Assembly: GCA_050012355.1 (NCBI GenBank)
Contig: JBEKHI010000513.1
Coordinates: 1 to 5,135, forward strand
Length of the DNA stretch: 5,135 nucleotides
Reading direction: 5' to 3'
DNA from: JBEKHI01 sp050012355
GTDB lineage: Bacteria; Actinomycetota; Actinomycetes; Streptosporangiales; Streptosporangiaceae
How positions within the stretch are numbered: position 1 is the stretch's first letter; each line of letters starts with the position of its first letter. Positions 4,966 to 5,135 of this stretch are shown here, piece after piece. The notes under the pieces were generated by a model. It saw nothing but the letters and a program-made list of their open reading frames with translations. It was not told the origin of the DNA and searched no databases. The position numbers and the translations under genes are program-made.

Positions 4966-5009
4966 CGATGGCCCATCGCTGGGGCTATAGCCCCAGCGAT
5001 GGGCCATCG
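4966..5009. terminator. Perfect 44-bp palindrome after mutY (repeat copy 2), likely bidirectional terminator
   Basis: Bases 4966-4987 are the exact reverse complement of 4988-5009, centred on CTATAG, with no mismatch. It lies between the mutY stop (4934-4936) and the stop of the convergent partial gene (5037-5039). There is no U-tract. It shares GATGGCCCATCGCTGG and GATGGGCCATCGAT exactly with the palindrome after radA. Immediately downstream, TAGCG and CGCTA (5011-5024) form a second small hairpin with a 4-nt loop. Confidence 0.8.
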
Positions 5010-5015
5010 ATAGCG

Positions 5016-5045
5016 CAAGCGCTACGCGGTCAAGCGTTACGCGTG
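5016..5045. repeat. Two tandem 15-bp units at the end of the right-border gene
   Basis: CAAGCGCTACGCG (5016-5028) and CAAGCGTTACGCG (5031-5043) are 12/13 identical and exactly 15 bp apart. The second unit contains the stop codon complement (5037-5039) of the minus-strand partial gene. In the same frame the first unit holds a TAG, so the duplication produced a back-up stop five codons further on. Confidence 0.6.
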
Positions 5046-5135
5046 GGCCTGAGCTGGTCCTGCGGACTCGCCGCCGCCAGCCGGGGACTTGGCGCGCGGG
5101 GCGGGCGCCGGGTCGCTGCCGACCCCGACCGCCTC
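5037..5135 (-). CDS. C-terminal end of an unidentified minus-strand protein (partial)
   Basis: The minus strand is open from the window edge to a TAA at 5039-5037, giving 32 residues. The end reads AGGGESAGPAQAHA, and the whole stretch is rich in Ala, Gly, Pro and Ser, typical of a disordered tail. No family can be named. The position fits a gene convergent with mutY and sharing the palindrome at 4966-5009. In GC-rich DNA a short open frame is weak evidence, and the gene body lies outside the window. Confidence 0.5.
   Translation of the reverse strand, partial: EAVGVGSDPAPAPRAKSPAGGGESAGPAQAHA

Noticed and set aside
3126..5009. The two palindromes as terminal inverted repeats of a transposon carrying the membrane protein gene and mutY
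   Set aside because: There is no transposase, no target-site duplication, and each element is itself symmetric and sits at a convergent gene end. Orthologous gene order also argues that the interior is native.

Overview
The window is high-GC DNA that reads as an actinobacterial chromosome. The best guess is Pseudonocardiales or a relative, because gene content and order resemble mycobacterial loci, codon third positions are GC-rich, and GTG starts are common. There is no tRNA, rRNA, CRISPR array or transposase. It holds five complete well-supported genes, one small membrane-protein gene and two gene ends cut by the window borders.

Layout: positions 1-39 are the last codons of a plus-strand gene. 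A near-perfect 41-bp palindrome (44-84) separates it from a convergent minus-strand cluster, read right to left: a TIM-barrel sugar phosphate isomerase/epimerase-like protein (1674-856), an XRE-type helix-turn-helix regulator (812-435) and a DUF2516-type three-helix membrane protein (425-87). Diverging from the isomerase is radA (1724-3091). RadA converges on a single-pass membrane protein with a Lys/Ser/Pro-rich linker (3973-3185). Diverging from that gene is mutY (4046-4936), which converges on the end of another minus-strand gene (5135-5037).

Functionally, radA (recombination, branch migration) and mutY (A:8-oxoG repair) form a genome-maintenance neighbourhood. In mycobacteria this neighbourhood reads radA, disA, membrane protein, carbonic anhydrase, mutY. 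Here disA is not between radA and the membrane protein, where only 93 bp remain. The XRE and DUF2516 genes recall mycobacterial Rv0474 and Rv0476, but the intervening heparin-binding haemagglutinin gene is absent.

Three non-coding patterns stand out. First, all three convergent gene ends carry long palindromes; two are copies of one element (40 of 45 positions identical), and one of these contains a perfect 44-bp palindrome. Second, all five genes with their own 5' region have a TAnnnT-like -10 box about 6-7 nt before the start codon, the signature of leaderless transcription. Third, a 24-bp dyad sits on the -35/spacer region of the XRE promoter and is a candidate autoregulatory operator.
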